Origin: Aquarana catesbeiana
Taxonomy: Eukaryota; Chordata; Amphibia; Anura; Ranidae
Assembly: GCF_042186555.1 (NCBI RefSeq)
Contig: NC_133328.1
Span: 352,686,281 to 352,750,280 of the forward strand
Direction of reading: 5' to 3'
DNA: 64,000 bases
Notes under the pieces: generated by a model
What the model was told of the DNA's origin: nothing
The model's input: only the letters and a program-made list of their open reading frames with translations
Database searches by the model: none
Translations under genes and position numbers: made by a program
Part shown: positions 10,450-22,836 of the stretch, piece by piece
Position numbering within the stretch: the first letter of the stretch is position 1
Layout of the letters: each line of letters opens with the position of its first letter

Positions 10450-11660
10450 GAATGGGGCCCCAAAACAAACTCATTAAAGAACTTCCAGAGTTCGCTTTGA
10501 TGAATAATTTTTCCAGTTCTCCACAAAATACTATCAACAGATAAAAAGCACATCAATGGGGGCACCATAGGAGCCAGCCTATGCCTGTCTCCACTGGGGC
10601 CTTTGGGAGGAGAGGGAGGTCTATGGTTTGTCATAATACCTGAGCTATATACATACCTGGCTCAGGTACATCAATGACATGTTTGTGATTTGGAGAGGTT
10701 TCACTGAGGAACTACACAGTTTCATTCAACAATGAATACAATATCCATTTAACTTACACGTCTAATTGTAAACAGATTTCATTCCTTGACTTAAAAAAAA
10801 TCTTTATAGAAGATGACTCTTTGATCACGCATACTTTTATAGAAACAACAGCCCCAAATACTTTATTATAAGCAGATAGTCACCATTCACAATAGCTAAA
10901 AATTAGATACTAGTTGGTCAATTCTTAAGGATAAAATGCAACTGCACTAACCTGAGTGATTGTAAGGATGAAGGTAAAGAACTATACAAAAGATTTTGTG
11001 AGTGTGATTATTCACACGGGTTTTAATGGCGAAATGTAGAGCACCTGTAGGTGATAGAAAGACCTTGTTAAGTCCTAAAACAAAATGAGAGAAAAGTGAA
11101 AAAAAATGGATACGCCTGGTCCAGTTAGAATAATCATGCAATTTGGGGCTCAGTGGGACACATGTGTAAAGTCCTTTAGAAACACCGGGGAATTTTTACT
11201 AATTTCCCTGCAATAGTGAAAATATAGCCCCCCCCCCCCCCCCCCCCAAATGATAGCCTGTACAGCACGACATTTACGAGATATCCTGATTCAGTCCAAA
11301 TTTGTCAAAAAACCAATGACGGATTGGCTATCAGATTATCCAATATCTAAAGGAAGGTTACCTTGTGGCAAGTGCCAACTATGTCACTTTGTGGTTCAGA
11401 TGGATACCTTCTTTAACTCTGAAGGTCAAACACATTTCCAAATCAGGGACTTCATAAACTGTTCTTCTACAAGAATGATTTATATGCTCACCTGTCCTTG
11501 TAAAAATATATATATATTGGCAGGACCAAAGGACATTTAAAAACTGTGTATAATAATATGGATCGGTGAGCATATGAGAGAGATAAAGGAAAAAAATCCT
11601 GAGAAACCTCTAGCCAAACATTTTGCCCAGCTACATGATGAGAAATTGGGTGGCTTGTAG
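10450..11660 (+). pseudogene. Penelope-like element: reverse transcriptase and GIY-YIG endonuclease, heavily mutated
   Basis: Pieces in shifting frames follow the order of a Penelope-like protein. RT residues YYQQIK and STSMGAP, with AYACL, lie at about 10529-10600. YINDMFVIW, the palm motif with the first aspartate replaced by Asn, is at about 10666-10692, followed by ISFLDLK at about 10777-10797. After a decayed stretch and a C20 run (11228-11247), a frame from 11250 gives HLRDILIQSKF, a CGKCQLCHF cysteine motif, FQIRDFINCSS and MIYMLTCPC. A one-base shift at the AT repeat (11503-11517) then gives the GIY-YIG core YIGRTKGHLK and later PLAKHFAQLHDE. The enzyme couples reverse transcription to endonuclease cleavage. 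This copy is dead. Confidence 0.7.
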
Positions 11661-12320
11661 GTTAAAGGCATTTATCAGTTGAAGCTCCCATTGAGAAGGG
11701 CTAACTTCAATACAGTACAATAAAGAAAAGTGGTGAATCTAAAAACTAAAAACATTAATTCCCAAGGGATTAAATGCTGAATTGAATTTCCAGGTATTCT
11801 TAGAAGAATGACAACTGTATGAATTAATTGATGGTGTTTGCGTCTTCGGCTCTTATGGTGTTTCTCTTTTTCTCGCGGTTTCACATATTATTGGATTCAC
11901 TTTTTCAATTGTTATATGCTTTAGGCTTGATATCTCCTGAGGTTGCTTACTGGCAAGATAACACTAATTGTTGCTTGGACAGTATTGTGGCCTCTTTAGG
12001 AATGTCTGAGTAAGCAGGTAAAGCCATTTGTTGAGTTATAAATAGTACTGCTATTAAATTACCTTCACTTTAAGAAGCACTGAATGGGTAGATTCTGCAA
12101 TTAATGTTAACCCTTACAAAGTGAACATCTACAAACTGCCACTGTCCTGACAAAGCTATGCACTTATATTGCAAACGTGTTGGCATCATCCCTTATGTCA
12201 TGTGACATCATAGGGGGCATGCCCCCTGCCCTGGGCTGAGCGGAAGTATGTGAGCACAGCCTCGCATCTACATCTGTAGGAATAGCACATAGCGACATGC
12301 TCAGTCCATGAGCACTGTGG
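11661..12320 (+). mobile_element. Probable 3' tail of the Penelope-like element
   Basis: Follows the GIY-YIG region. It contains CTGACAAAG at about 12147 and GCAAACGTGTTGGCATCATCC at about 12172, a decayed version of the CGAAACGCGTTGG motif. I associate that motif with the 3' part of frog Penelope-like elements. The end is not defined. Confidence 0.4.
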
Positions 12321-13465
12321 AAGTGGGGATGTTGTACAGCTACAATAGCCAGGATGGATTGTGAGCCCCTCTGAGTCTCTGATGCTGACTAGAACTGTGG
12401 AGAATAAGTGAGACCTAGCCCATGGAGACTTTGACTGCCATAGAGGTAGACTGCTGGTTTAGATCTGTAAGTAAATGTCATGTGCCTGTGATTAAACCTG
12501 GGTCCTGCAGTCCTTGGGCTGTGGCTCTGTTCGCTCCACCACTATGGAACCTGAGTAGTGCAGTATACACCTCCCATTGTACCTCTGCTTCTAGTACTGT
12601 CTAGCACCACCTACCTCCCAGCATCAATCAATCCACAATCAGATTAGCCTAAATTGTAATACTCTCTTTGTCTGATGATTCTTTACCACTCTGCCAGCCT
12701 GTGTATGACTCTGCTTGTCCGCCACAAACCCTTCTGGATTCTGACTCTAAAGTTTTAATCCTCAGCCAAAGCTCCACTCTGGACTAAACCTTCCAACAGG
12801 TACCTTACAGTAAACTGATCACTAGTACCTCCACTTGATGAACTTTCCTAGCAGCTGTATACACTTCGACATGTATTTATGGCCTGCGCCTCTGTGGGCT
12901 GAATATTACCACAATTAACAACTGTGTGCCTTGAAATTGGCTGGGCTACGTTACATGTGTTTGTTTGTTGCTTCGCTGCAAGCTGCCTTGTTATCATCAA
13001 CTACAACTAAAAGCTATGCTATGACTAACTGCCTGTCTGTTGCCTCATGCTTGCTGGCTTCTACTAATAATTCCCTCTGATTTGGAAGGGGAGGATGTCA
13101 TCAGCGTTTTAGTTCATACATTTGATTTACAACCACGTGCCAGTGGCTACAGGGGCTTAGTGGTAACACTTTACTATACACCACTGTTGTGTTGTTGGCC
13201 CCCCCAACTATTAGAAAAAGTGTGAATAACTTTGTCAGCGTTGAAAGAAATGAGTTGTGTTTTAGACACAGACAGTGGTTTATGTTGACATGCAATCTGT
13301 AGATCAAATTGTTCTGTATTACCCTTATGCTCGAGCTTGCAAGTGTTTGCATATATTGTGGATGTAGTTTTCTACTATGGTATTAACCCTTGAAGTCCAT
13401 ACTGCAGCAATGTGCTGTTTATCCACTGTATATGCAAATATATGACATCCGGACCTTCCTGTGGT
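12321..13465. other. No recognised feature
   Basis: No coding frame with a domain, no repeat termini and no RNA gene that I can recognise. Confidence 0.4.
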
Positions 13466-13469
13466 CATT

Positions 13470-16400
13470 GTTTTTCTTTTCAAATATTTTATTGGTAATT
13501 TACATGCAACTGTTACATAAAGCTCAATACATAGTACAGTATGAATAGTAGACAGTGCATATGATAATAAGGTAATATAACAAGAACATAAAGAAAACAA
13601 AATGTTATAGCAGAGGATGCATACTCAGTCAGATATCACTCTGATTTAGTGTAACTAGATATACAAATAGTTAAAGGGAGCTATATATCCAGCTTTACTA
13701 AATTAAACTGCTGACTATTCCCCAAAAACACTGGCGGGGAAGCCACCGAAATTATCACATGTACATTACCAATCTTTAGTAGAGAAGGGTAGGTAAGAGT
13801 AGAAATAAGAATGAAGAGAAAGTAGCAGTAAAGGGGATCTATGAAAAGAAAATGTGGATTACAAAAGTAGAGGGGGAGAGAAGGGGAACCGGTCGACCCG
13901 CACGGGCACAAGAGCCAATTCAAAATCTTAAGATGGTGTTAGGACATACTTAATGTAGTAGGAGGTTTTCATCAATATCTGTGGGCAAAAAATGTTCAAC
14001 CCAGGGTTGCCAGGTTCTGGAGTGTTGGGGGACTTTATCAAGGATTTTCGCTTCAATTTTGCTGTGTATCATTGCTTGGGTAATCCTATTCTTCATTTCG
14101 ACTATGTTAAGGGTGGGTGTTTTCCAAGCCTTAGCAATCATCTGTTTGGCTGTGGTAAATAAGTGAAGGAGGAGACGGAGTTGTGCTCTAGTGTAATCTT
14201 GCGGGAAATAATTAAGGAGGGCTACGGTTGGGCTAGGAGCTAAGGTGACTTGGTGGAGAGTAGATGCCATCCGGAATACCGTTGTCCAGAAGCACTGCAC
14301 CACAGGGCATGTCCACCAGATATGTAAGTGTGTGCCCCTGTCTCCACACCCTCTAAAACAGCTTGGAGAAGATTCAGGTAGAAATTAACGATTCTAGCTG
14401 GGACTAGATACCAGCGCATTAACACTTTGTAGTTTGCTTCTGAAGCAACGTTTTGGGATGAGTTTTTTGTATTAGACCATATGGTTGTCCAGTCATCCAT
14501 TTCAAGGTTAATATCTAAGTCCCTTAACCATCGCTGTGCATAGGTGGGGAGACACGGGGGGTGGTGATGTAAGGTGGGAATATAGGCGAGAAATAGTGCC
14601 TGGGGCATGCGGGTCCGATTCGCACATATACTCAAATTCAGTTAGAGTATCTAGCCCAGAGTTAGATTTTATGATAGTTTGAGCAAAATGTTTAATTTGG
14701 AGATAGCGGAAGCATTCTCTGCTGATGAGCTGTGCTTGCACCTGGATATTTGGAAACAATTTTACTGAGTCTCCACTAGTTAGATCACAAATGCGGGTCA
14801 AACCCGCCTGGACCCAAGCTTGAAATGAGGCTGGCTCTGTGAGAGCTGGATAAAATTGAGGGTGGCCTAAATAGGATAGAAGTGGGGAGTGTGGGGAGAT
14901 TAGCTTGAAGGGGGACTTCAGTCTATCCCATAGTTTAAGCGTGTGTTGTGTTAATGGATTGGTTATGGGTCCTCGTGCTGTTGTAGGGAGCCATAATAAA
15001 TTTGTTACACTAATCGGGTGCAAGTCAATGGCTTTGAGGGCAACCCAAAGTGGTGTCTCAGTTTTAGAGTGGTATAATTTTGACTGGGCCAGTCGAGCTG
15101 CATGATAGTAATGCAAGAAGTTGGGTATGCCAAGGCCGCCACTGAGCTTGTTACGGAGAAGAACCGGTCTTGCTACTCTGGGCCTAATAGGGCCCCAGAT
15201 GTATTTGAAAACTTTGTTTTGTATGATCTTATGGTAATAGGGAGGGACTGTGATAGGGAGCACTCTATATAAGTACAGTAGCTTTGGCAACAGGGACATT
15301 TTCACAGCCGCGATACATCCCAGCCATGAGACGCATAAAGGTAGCCAAGGATTAAGTAGAGAAGATAGTTGGGTGAGCATTGGGAGATAATTAGATTGGA
15401 ACAGGTTGGATGGATCTTTAGTCAGTTTGATCCCTAAATAGGGAATAGATGAGGAGGACCAGTGGAAGGGAAAATTTTTGCGCAACATTTCGAGATCAGC
15501 TTGTGGCAGAGACACGTCGAGAGCCTTGGATTTGGATTGGTTGATTTCTAATCCGGATATTTGAGAAAATTTATCTAAGGTGTTCATAAGGTTTGGTAAA
15601 GTAGTATGGGGTGATGTAATAAACATTAGTGCGTCATCAGCAAAGAGACACAATTTATGAGAGACTGATGCTACCTCCAAGCCCCGGATATCAGGGTTAG
15701 TTCTAATCAGGGCTGCTAGAGGTTCAATCGTGAGTGCGAACAACAAAGGGGATAAGGGGCAGCCCTGTCTAGTTCCCCGTGAGATAGGGAAGGGATCTGA
15801 TCGAAATCCGGAATAATGCACATATGCTTGTGGGAGGTTATATAGGGCATTAATCCAGCTTAAAAAATGTGGGCCAAAGCCCTAACGCTGGAGGGTATAA
15901 AATAAATAAGGCCAGGAGACTGTGTCAAAAGCCTTCTGTATGTCTAGAGAGAGGAGGTGCATAGGGATTTTACGGGAGCGGGCCAAGTGCTGTAGGAGAA
16001 TTACACGTCTGATGTTGTCGCTCGCTTGTCGTTTGGGTATAAAGCCAACTTGGTCTTTATGTATCAGTCCTCCAATGATGGGATTAAGGCGTAGGGCTAG
16101 GATTTTGGCTAGGATCTTGATGTCCACGTTTAGAAGTGAAATTGGCCTGTAGTTGGACCATAATGTACTGTCAGTGTTTGGTTTCGGGATCATCGAAATA
16201 AGTGCTGTCAGCGTGTCTCTGCCAAAAGAGTGTTGTTTCAGTATGGCATTAAAAGTATTAGCAAGAAGGGGAGATAGTTCTGCAGCAAATTTCTTATAAT
16301 AAAGACTGGGAAGGCCATCAGGACCCCGGCGCTTATGAGGTTTGAGGGTTTTGATGGCTGCCAGAACTTCTTCTGTTGTGATCGTACTTTCCATCAGCTC

Positions 16401-18025
16401 ACTACTGGTTCAGACAGGGTTGGAATAGGCAAGTTATGAAACAGTTTCTCAGCTAGGCGCAATGGAAACGCTGCTTTAGAGTCATAAAGATTTGCTAGCT
16501 GTTTACGGAACTCCGAGAGAACCTTAACTGGATTGCTAGTGATTGTGTCCTTAGCCAGTCTGAGTCTAATGGGAATACGAGTTCGATCTGGTCTGCGTAA
16601 ACGTAAAGCCGGGTAGGTGTCTGGTTTATTTACTTTGGTGTAGATTGTGTGGTTAGACCTGCGAATAGCCTTATCAGCTGTCTCAGCGAGAAGTAAATCT
16701 AATTCTAGTTTAATTTTTTCTAATGTTAATTTGCGCTCTTCGGTTGGGCTGGCTTGGAATTGAAGAAAACTATCGTGGTAGTCTGACTAAAGTTTCCGCA
16801 GTTTAAGTTTCTTATCTTTATTAAGGTGTGATGCCACTGAGATGCATGTGCCTCGTATCACGGGTTTATGTGCCTCCCAGAGCAAAATGGGGGAGATGTC
16901 AGGGGTGGCGTTGTGGGCAAGATAGTCTTCAGGGCTATCTGGATATCCAGACAGTATGACTGATTGGTTAGTAGAGAATCATTCATACACCATGACCTGT
17001 TGGTAGCTTGCGGAATTAAAGAAGACACTGTGGTGATGACAGCACAGTGATCTGTCCATGTGACTGGTTGGATATGCGAGTGAAGGAGGAGTGGGGCAGA
17101 TGCTATAGAAATAAAAATATGGTCGATCTTAGAAAAAGATTTATGCGGATGTGAGTAGAACGTATAGTTTTTCTTAGTGGTGTTGAATTCTCTCCATGTG
17201 TCTAGGAGGGAGGCCATTTGTATTAATTTATGAAATTGTGTAGAAGGACTGTAATGTTCTGGGGCATAGGGCAATTTATCTAAGTGTGGTTGCAGCACTG
17301 AATTGGAATCACCACACAGGAACAAGGTACCTTTATAGTGTGTTTTCACAACCTGTAGTAAATGCGAAAAAAAGGGGTTCGGGTTTGAATTGGGGGCGTA
17401 ATAGGAGAAAAAAGTTGTTGTTATGTCCTGTAATAGTCCCAAGAGAATTAGATAGCGACCATCGGGGTCTTTTATCTCAGTTAAGGGGGTAAATGGCATA
17501 GTGTGATGAAAAGCTACCAAAACTCCTCTATGCTTCGTGTTTTCTGAAGCTGTAAAAAAATGAGTTTCCTGGAGGGCTACTACCTTAGCCTTTAGAGATG
17601 CAAAAAAAGAAAGAGATGCAAAAAAAGTCCTTTAACTTTAAGGTTAGAATTTCAATTGGGGCCATTATAGGGTGTATGGGGAGCCAATATCAGAGAGCAC
17701 AGGGCCCGCGCGAGCCGACCAGTCAAAAGAAGGTGAAAAAATAAAAGTATAGAGTAGAAGTGGGGGAAAGAAGGAAGAAAGGAGAGGGAGGACATAGGGT
17801 GTAGGGCAAAGTACTGAGTGATCCTCCTGGTGAGGAGGCAATAGAACAGTAATGCCCTACTAATGTGTGCACCGACTCTGCGACCAGGAGTCCAGTCATA
17901 GAGTGGGCGCACCGTAGAGATGGGTAAGCAGTGACTGCTCCCCGCCACAAACGGGGATGATAAAGACAATTTAAGGTATAAGAGATATGCAAGTTTTTCC
18001 CTTCTGCTCCCCAACATTGTATATA
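13470..18025 (-). mobile_element. L1/Tx1-superfamily LINE, minus strand, nearly complete ORF2
   Basis: The element reads right to left. Its 3' end carries TTACCAATAAAATATT (minus strand, 13498-13483) followed by an impure A-rich tail at about 13472-13481. ORF2 fills 13950-17665. The sequence at 17666-18025 is pyrimidine-rich on the sense strand and looks like the region between ORF1 and ORF2. No ORF1 is seen; the element is cut at about 18025 by a hAT-like fragment. The same 16-base 3' motif is found at the end of the LINE at 37639-37654. Confidence 0.8.
13950..17665 (-). pseudogene. LINE ORF2: endonuclease, reverse transcriptase, zinc knuckle (broken)
   Basis: Starts at ATG 17665 (MAPIEILTLK). 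An APE-type endonuclease follows, with LQETHF at about 17557-17574, a GDSN motif in place of GDFN, SKIDHIF and WTDHCAV, and a stop at 16858. The RT runs almost open from 16394 to 14508. It shows RRGPDGLPSLYYKK, NYRPISLLNVD, DQVGFIP, the motif A region LDIQKAFDTV, GTRQGCPLSPLLF and LFADDALMF (about 15625-15650). A single TAG near 15884 interrupts it. Frames then shift near 14560 and 14400. The C-terminus has the knuckle CFRGC-x7-H-x4-C and ends at 13950. The length, about 1,240 codons, is near that of a full ORF2. It would nick DNA and copy its own RNA, but it is inactive through at least two frameshifts and several stops. Confidence 0.85.
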
Positions 18026-18522
18026 ACAGCGCATTTTTTTTTTTAATTGGTTCCCCTATGGGGAACTTCCATGCCATTTTTATCAATTAACTTTTATGTG
18101 TATTGCCAGACCGACAATTCATTATAGCCGGCGCTAGCGATAGTACTTTTAAATGACTTTTTTCCTTTAGAAATGTCATTTTGCCCTCAGACTGTTCTAA
18201 ACACGGGAAACATGCGCCAACTTTACAGGCATACTATAGACACCCCCCCAGGTTCGAAATTTGAAGGAATATTACACTTTTATTGTTTTACTTTAAGCAT
18301 TACTAAAATCACTGCTCCCCAAAAAACTGATGTTTTTTCAAACTTTTTTTGCATTGATACATGTCCCCTGGGGCAGGACCCAGGTCCCCAAACACTTTTT
18401 ATGACAATACTATGCATATAAACCTTTAAAATTAGCACTTTTGATTTTTCATGTTCGTGTCCCATAGACTTTAACGGTGTTCGCGTGTTCAAACCAAGTT
18501 TTTTCCTGTTCGCATGTTCTGG
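18026..18522 (+). mobile_element. hAT-like element fragment (right-arm part)
   Basis: Closely matches 30920-31390 of the palindromic element: GGTTCCCCTATGGGGAA, ATGTGTATTG, CTGTTCTAAACACGGGAAAC, the CCCCTGGGGCAGGACCC module and a final GTTCGCATGTTCTGG. It stops there, without the last ~12 bases of the copy at 31390-31401, where the 5'-truncated LINE begins. Confidence 0.7.
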
Positions 18523-21500
18523 ATGGAGGCCCTGCAAAGTGACCCAGAAGGTCGGTTTTTGTTTGTGAAAGGTGTACTGCATGGGAAACGATATACCTTT
18601 GCTTCAATATATGCGCCCAATGAAGGGTCTGTTAATTTTTTGGTTAAAATGTCTGACCATGCCCCAATAACCCTGACCCTCCGTCCAACTCATATGGATT
18701 GTGAGGAACGAATATGGCATCTGAACGAATCATTGTTGGATAAGGAGGACATAGTGGAGAAATTAAGTATTAAGATAAAAGAATACTTTGAAATGAATAA
18801 AATAGAAGAAGTGTCAGATCAAGTGGTGTGGGAAGCCCATAAGGCTGTTATCAGAGGGGACCTGATTGTTTATGGATCGCATATAAAGAAGGAAGGTAAA
18901 AGAGAAATAGATGAATTATTAGAGAAGATTAGTGTTTTAGAGATGAAACATAAGAAAAATCTTGACCCTGCGGATGGCAGATGTTTGGAGAGCTTACGAG
19001 CAGAGCTCTCGCAACGCCTAGAGCATAGAGTAAAAAACAAAACCAGATTTTTCGCAAATAGAGCATATGAACAAGGAAATAAGTGTGGACGGTTACTGGC
19101 AAAACAACTCAAAAAACAACAAGACTCCAGACATGTGCACAGCCTATTAGTTCAAGGCAGGAAAATAATAGATACGAAAGCCATAGCGAAAGGGTTTGGT
19201 AAATTCTATGAGGCATTGTATAATGCTTCTAAAACAGAACCATTGGGAACAGGAGAAAGTGAGGGACAAAGGAGGAAGGAGATAGGTGAATATATCGAAG
19301 ACGCCGCTATGCCCACACTACCTAGAGCAATTATAAAGGATATTGAATGTCCAATCACGGTGGATGAGTTGAGCAAAGTGATAGCAACCCTGCCCCTGGG
19401 GAAAAGTCCAAGGCCGGATGGGCTGACAAACTCATACTACAAAAAGCTTCTTCCAGTTCTGGTAAAACCACTATGTAGTTATTTTAATTCAATTAGTGCC
19501 TCCAGTCCACTTCCCACAGAAGCATTATTGGCATATATTACGGTTCTGCCAAAAGAGGGAAAGGACCCCCAGGTATGCTCTAACTACAGGCCTATCTCTT
19601 TGCTAAACTCGGACACCAAATTATTGGCAAAAATCTTGGCTCTGAGACTTCAAGAACATATAGGAGACTTGGTGCATCCGGATCAAATGGGGTTCATAAA
19701 GGGACGCAAGACAAGGGATAACACCACTCGTGCGCTCCATATTCTGCATTGGATGAGGTTCGGTCCGGATAGGGCCCCAAGGATCACCCTGTCAATGGAT
19801 GTCAAAAAGGCGTTTGACAGAGTGAACTGGGGCTTTATGAGAGAAGTATTGAGAAAGATAGGCCTGGGGGAAAAAATGCTGGGATGGATTATGTCCCTGT
19901 ATGCGAAACCAAGAGCGAGGATCAAGGTTAACGGGACACTATCTGATTGTTTTAGTATACACACCAGGCAAGGGTGTCCGTTATCCCCCTTGATATTTGC
20001 GATAGTAATGGAGCCAGTTTTACGTAAAATCAGGAATAATAAGGAGATAGCAGGGACAAGCATAGGCCATATGAAACATAAAGTAGCAGCGTATGCGGAT
20101 GACCTGCTCTTTTTTCTCTCCCCCCCCCCCAGACATCCATAGCTGCATTGATGGTGGAGGTACATGAATTTGGTAGGATGTCTGATTTCAAGATTAATTT
20201 TGAGAAGTCGGTCATCCTCCCCAGCCATGTCCCAGCAGCGATGGAAGGGTCACTGAGAGGGATGTATCCATTTGCATGGAACAAGGGGTCGCTGGCATAC
20301 CTGGGAGTACAGATTAGCGCAGACCACAAATTATTGTATGAACTTAACTATGGCTCATTGTTGAAAGAAATAACAGAAGAGCTAAAAAAATGGAAGGGTA
20401 AATACCTGACCTGGTTTGGGAGAATCAGTGCCATAAAAATAAGTATACTACCCAGAATAATTTATGTGCTGCGCACAGTGCCAATCAGGTTGTCGGTGAC
20501 TTTCTTTAGGCAGGTGCGTAGGCTATTCATGGCCTTTGTGGAGTGATAGGAGGCCTAGACTGGCATATGACATCCTAAGAAGGAACAGGGCTGAGGGAGG
20601 CCTGGGTCTACCAGATATACCATCATATTACAAGGCCGTAACTCTAGTTAGGATACTGAATTGGTGTCATGATTTAAAGGGGAAACCATGGGTACAAGCA
20701 GAGATGTCAATGGCTAGGGAGAAATCTAGCGGGAGCACCCTGGATCCAAGGGTCTCTGAGAGGGCTGTCACAATGGGCCTCTCCGCTGACCCTAAATTCA
20801 TTGGAAGTGTGGGATAGGATGAACAGGAAGGGTAGATATGCACCCCAGACATCCCCTCTGACTCCTCTGGAGGGATTCCCCTGGTTCCCTCTGGGGGAGG
20901 AGAGGGGATGTCTGGGGGCCCTGGGGTCAAGATGGGGACACCAGGTGTGGCAAGTTTGCCCCAAATGGAGTCCTATTACCTCTGACAGAAATGGTCTTGA
21001 GGTATGTGACGACGCGAATGGCAGAATGGAAATATTGTCAAATGATGAGTTTTTTTAATAAAATAAAGCCTTTAATGAGACCCATGAACTCACTCACTAC
21101 ATTTGAGAGGCAATGTGCACAGATGCCAGAATCCGGGCATATGCTATCTCAGATGTATAGAATGATCCTAAGGGAACAGGAAAAGATAACCCCATACTTT
21201 GTAAAATAATGGGAGAAGGAACTGGGTCAAGTATGGACAGATAATCAAATTAAGAGAACAATTTCACTAACGTTTAATACCTCTATAAGCTCAAAGGTGC
21301 AAGAAATGGCATATAAGTTCCTAGCAAGGTGGTATAGGACTCCAGCTAAACTAGCACAAATCTCACCAACAAGTGATAGGTGCTGTAGGGGATGTAGACA
21401 GAGGGGTACCTTTCTCCATCTTTGGTGGACATGCCCAGTAATTAAGTTGTTCTGGGAATCAGTGGCCCCATGGATTGAGAAATTAACAGCGGACCCTTTG

Positions 21501-21791
21501 GAGTTTGGGCCTATACAGTACCTATTTCATGGTAAGCCCGAACCCATCAAAACTTACAGAGTAAGTATAACTCCGCATTAATTAAATGCAGCGAAAAAGC
21601 TAATCCCCAAGTACTGGAGACAAGCTTGGGGCCCGACAGCTATGGATTGGAGAAATGAAGTCAATTTAATAAGGGAAGCTGAGAGGTGGATCCATGTGGT
21701 TAGGAATCAAAAAGGGAAATTTGAAAGGACCTGTGCAAAATGGGAACAATGCGCTAAGGAGATAACAGAAGAGGGAAATACTAATGAGTAG
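18514..21791 (+). pseudogene. LINE ORF2 with the endonuclease core deleted and the RT largely intact
   Basis: One open frame of about 540 codons (18514-20142) runs from the end of an endonuclease segment (ASIYAPNEG) straight into the endonuclease C-terminus (KMSDHAPITL). The middle, which would hold GDFN and the RxD motif, is missing without loss of frame. The RT is good: NYRPISLLNSD, LAKILALRL, DQMGFIKGRK, LSMDVKKAFDRV, TRQGCPLSPLIF and AYADDLLFF. A C11 run at 20120-20130 shifts the frame. A second shift lies at about 20540, a third by about 20950, and a TAA near 21579-21581 precedes the last segment. The zinc knuckle CCRGC-x7-H-x4-C is at about 21380-21440, and the terminus is at 21791. Reverse transcription would once have been possible, but self-made nicking would not. 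Confidence 0.85.
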
Positions 21792-22836
21792 AGGAGGATG
21801 ATATGGTATAGTCATTAAGAAAAAAGATAACAAGAAGACTAACCCTGGAAAGAAAGAGTTAGACACGGACTTGACTTCTCTAATGCTAATTATGTGTAAA
21901 GAGGGTGGGGGGTAAAATAATATAGGTTATTTGGGGGGAGGGGGGGTGTGTGGGTTTTTTTTTGTGGTAGTGGTCTTCCTCCTTCCCTTACGCTCGTACC
22001 TAAGCACTGGGTAGGTGGGTGGGAAACACAAGTAAGGGGGGGAGGTTCCTTCTTAAGCACCACGAGTAAGAGGGGAAGAGGAGAGTGTCTTCCCTTTCTC
22101 ACTAGTCACAGGGCACAAGGATTATTGAGGAGGCAAGTTTGAATGGGCACAGTAAAAGAGAGAAGGGGAAGGATATATAGGAGCAATTAATACTTTATTT
22201 CACAAGCACTACGTATTTAGAGGGGAAGAGGAAGTGTCTTCCTCTTTTCCACTATTCACAGGGGAAGGGGAGGGGAAAGGAAGAAGGAAGGGAAAGGGAA
22301 GGAAAGGGAGGGGAGAGAAGAAAAAAGGAGAAAGAAAAATTTTCCCCTTTTTTTTTGTGGGAAATCACATGTACAACTTAATAAGTAATGAAATAATGGT
22401 AATATATGACACGAAATTAGCGTAAGGGGGAAACTCACTTAATAGTTTTATCTAAAGTGCGCACGTACACGGGGGGAAGGAGTTGGAGTAAATCAACACG
22501 GAGGAGTGGGGATGGTCACAGATTAAGGAAAGGGGTAGGAGAGAATAATAGGGGGGAGGGAGAAAGGGGGAGGAGGGAGAGGGGAGGGAGAGGAAATAGA
22601 GAGGGTGAGAAGGAAGAAGAAGAGGAAGCTCCACCATTTTTTTTTTTCTCTTTCTGGGTTGTAAGTTTATAATATGTAAATTATTGATGCGGGGATAGGA
22701 GGGGTAATTATGGAACAATGTAATGTAATTTGGGTTTTTGTTTTTTTGGGCTGAATGAAGGGGTATAGTATGTTGTATAACTGGTGTAATCATATATAAA
22801 TGAAAATAAAAATTGTGATAATTAAAAAAAAAAACA
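18523..22836 (+). mobile_element. L1/Tx1-superfamily LINE, plus strand, 5'-truncated
   Basis: Begins abruptly inside the endonuclease at 18523, directly after the hAT-like fragment. ORF2 continues to 21791. The 3' UTR (21792-22820) is strongly purine-rich on the sense strand: GGGGGGAGGGGG near 21935, GGAAGGGAAAGGG runs at 22270-22340 and again at 22550-22620. It ends AAATGAAAATAAAAATTGTG plus A11 at about 22825-22836. No target-site duplication is evident. Confidence 0.8.

Noticed and set aside
14905..16152. Plus-strand open frames within the minus-strand LINE
   Set aside because: They are shadows of the ORF2 coding strand; the minus-strand frames carry all RT motifs.
18513..22836. Site-specific Tx1-type insertion
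   Set aside because: No recognisable recurring target or target duplication links the LINE insertion sites in this window.
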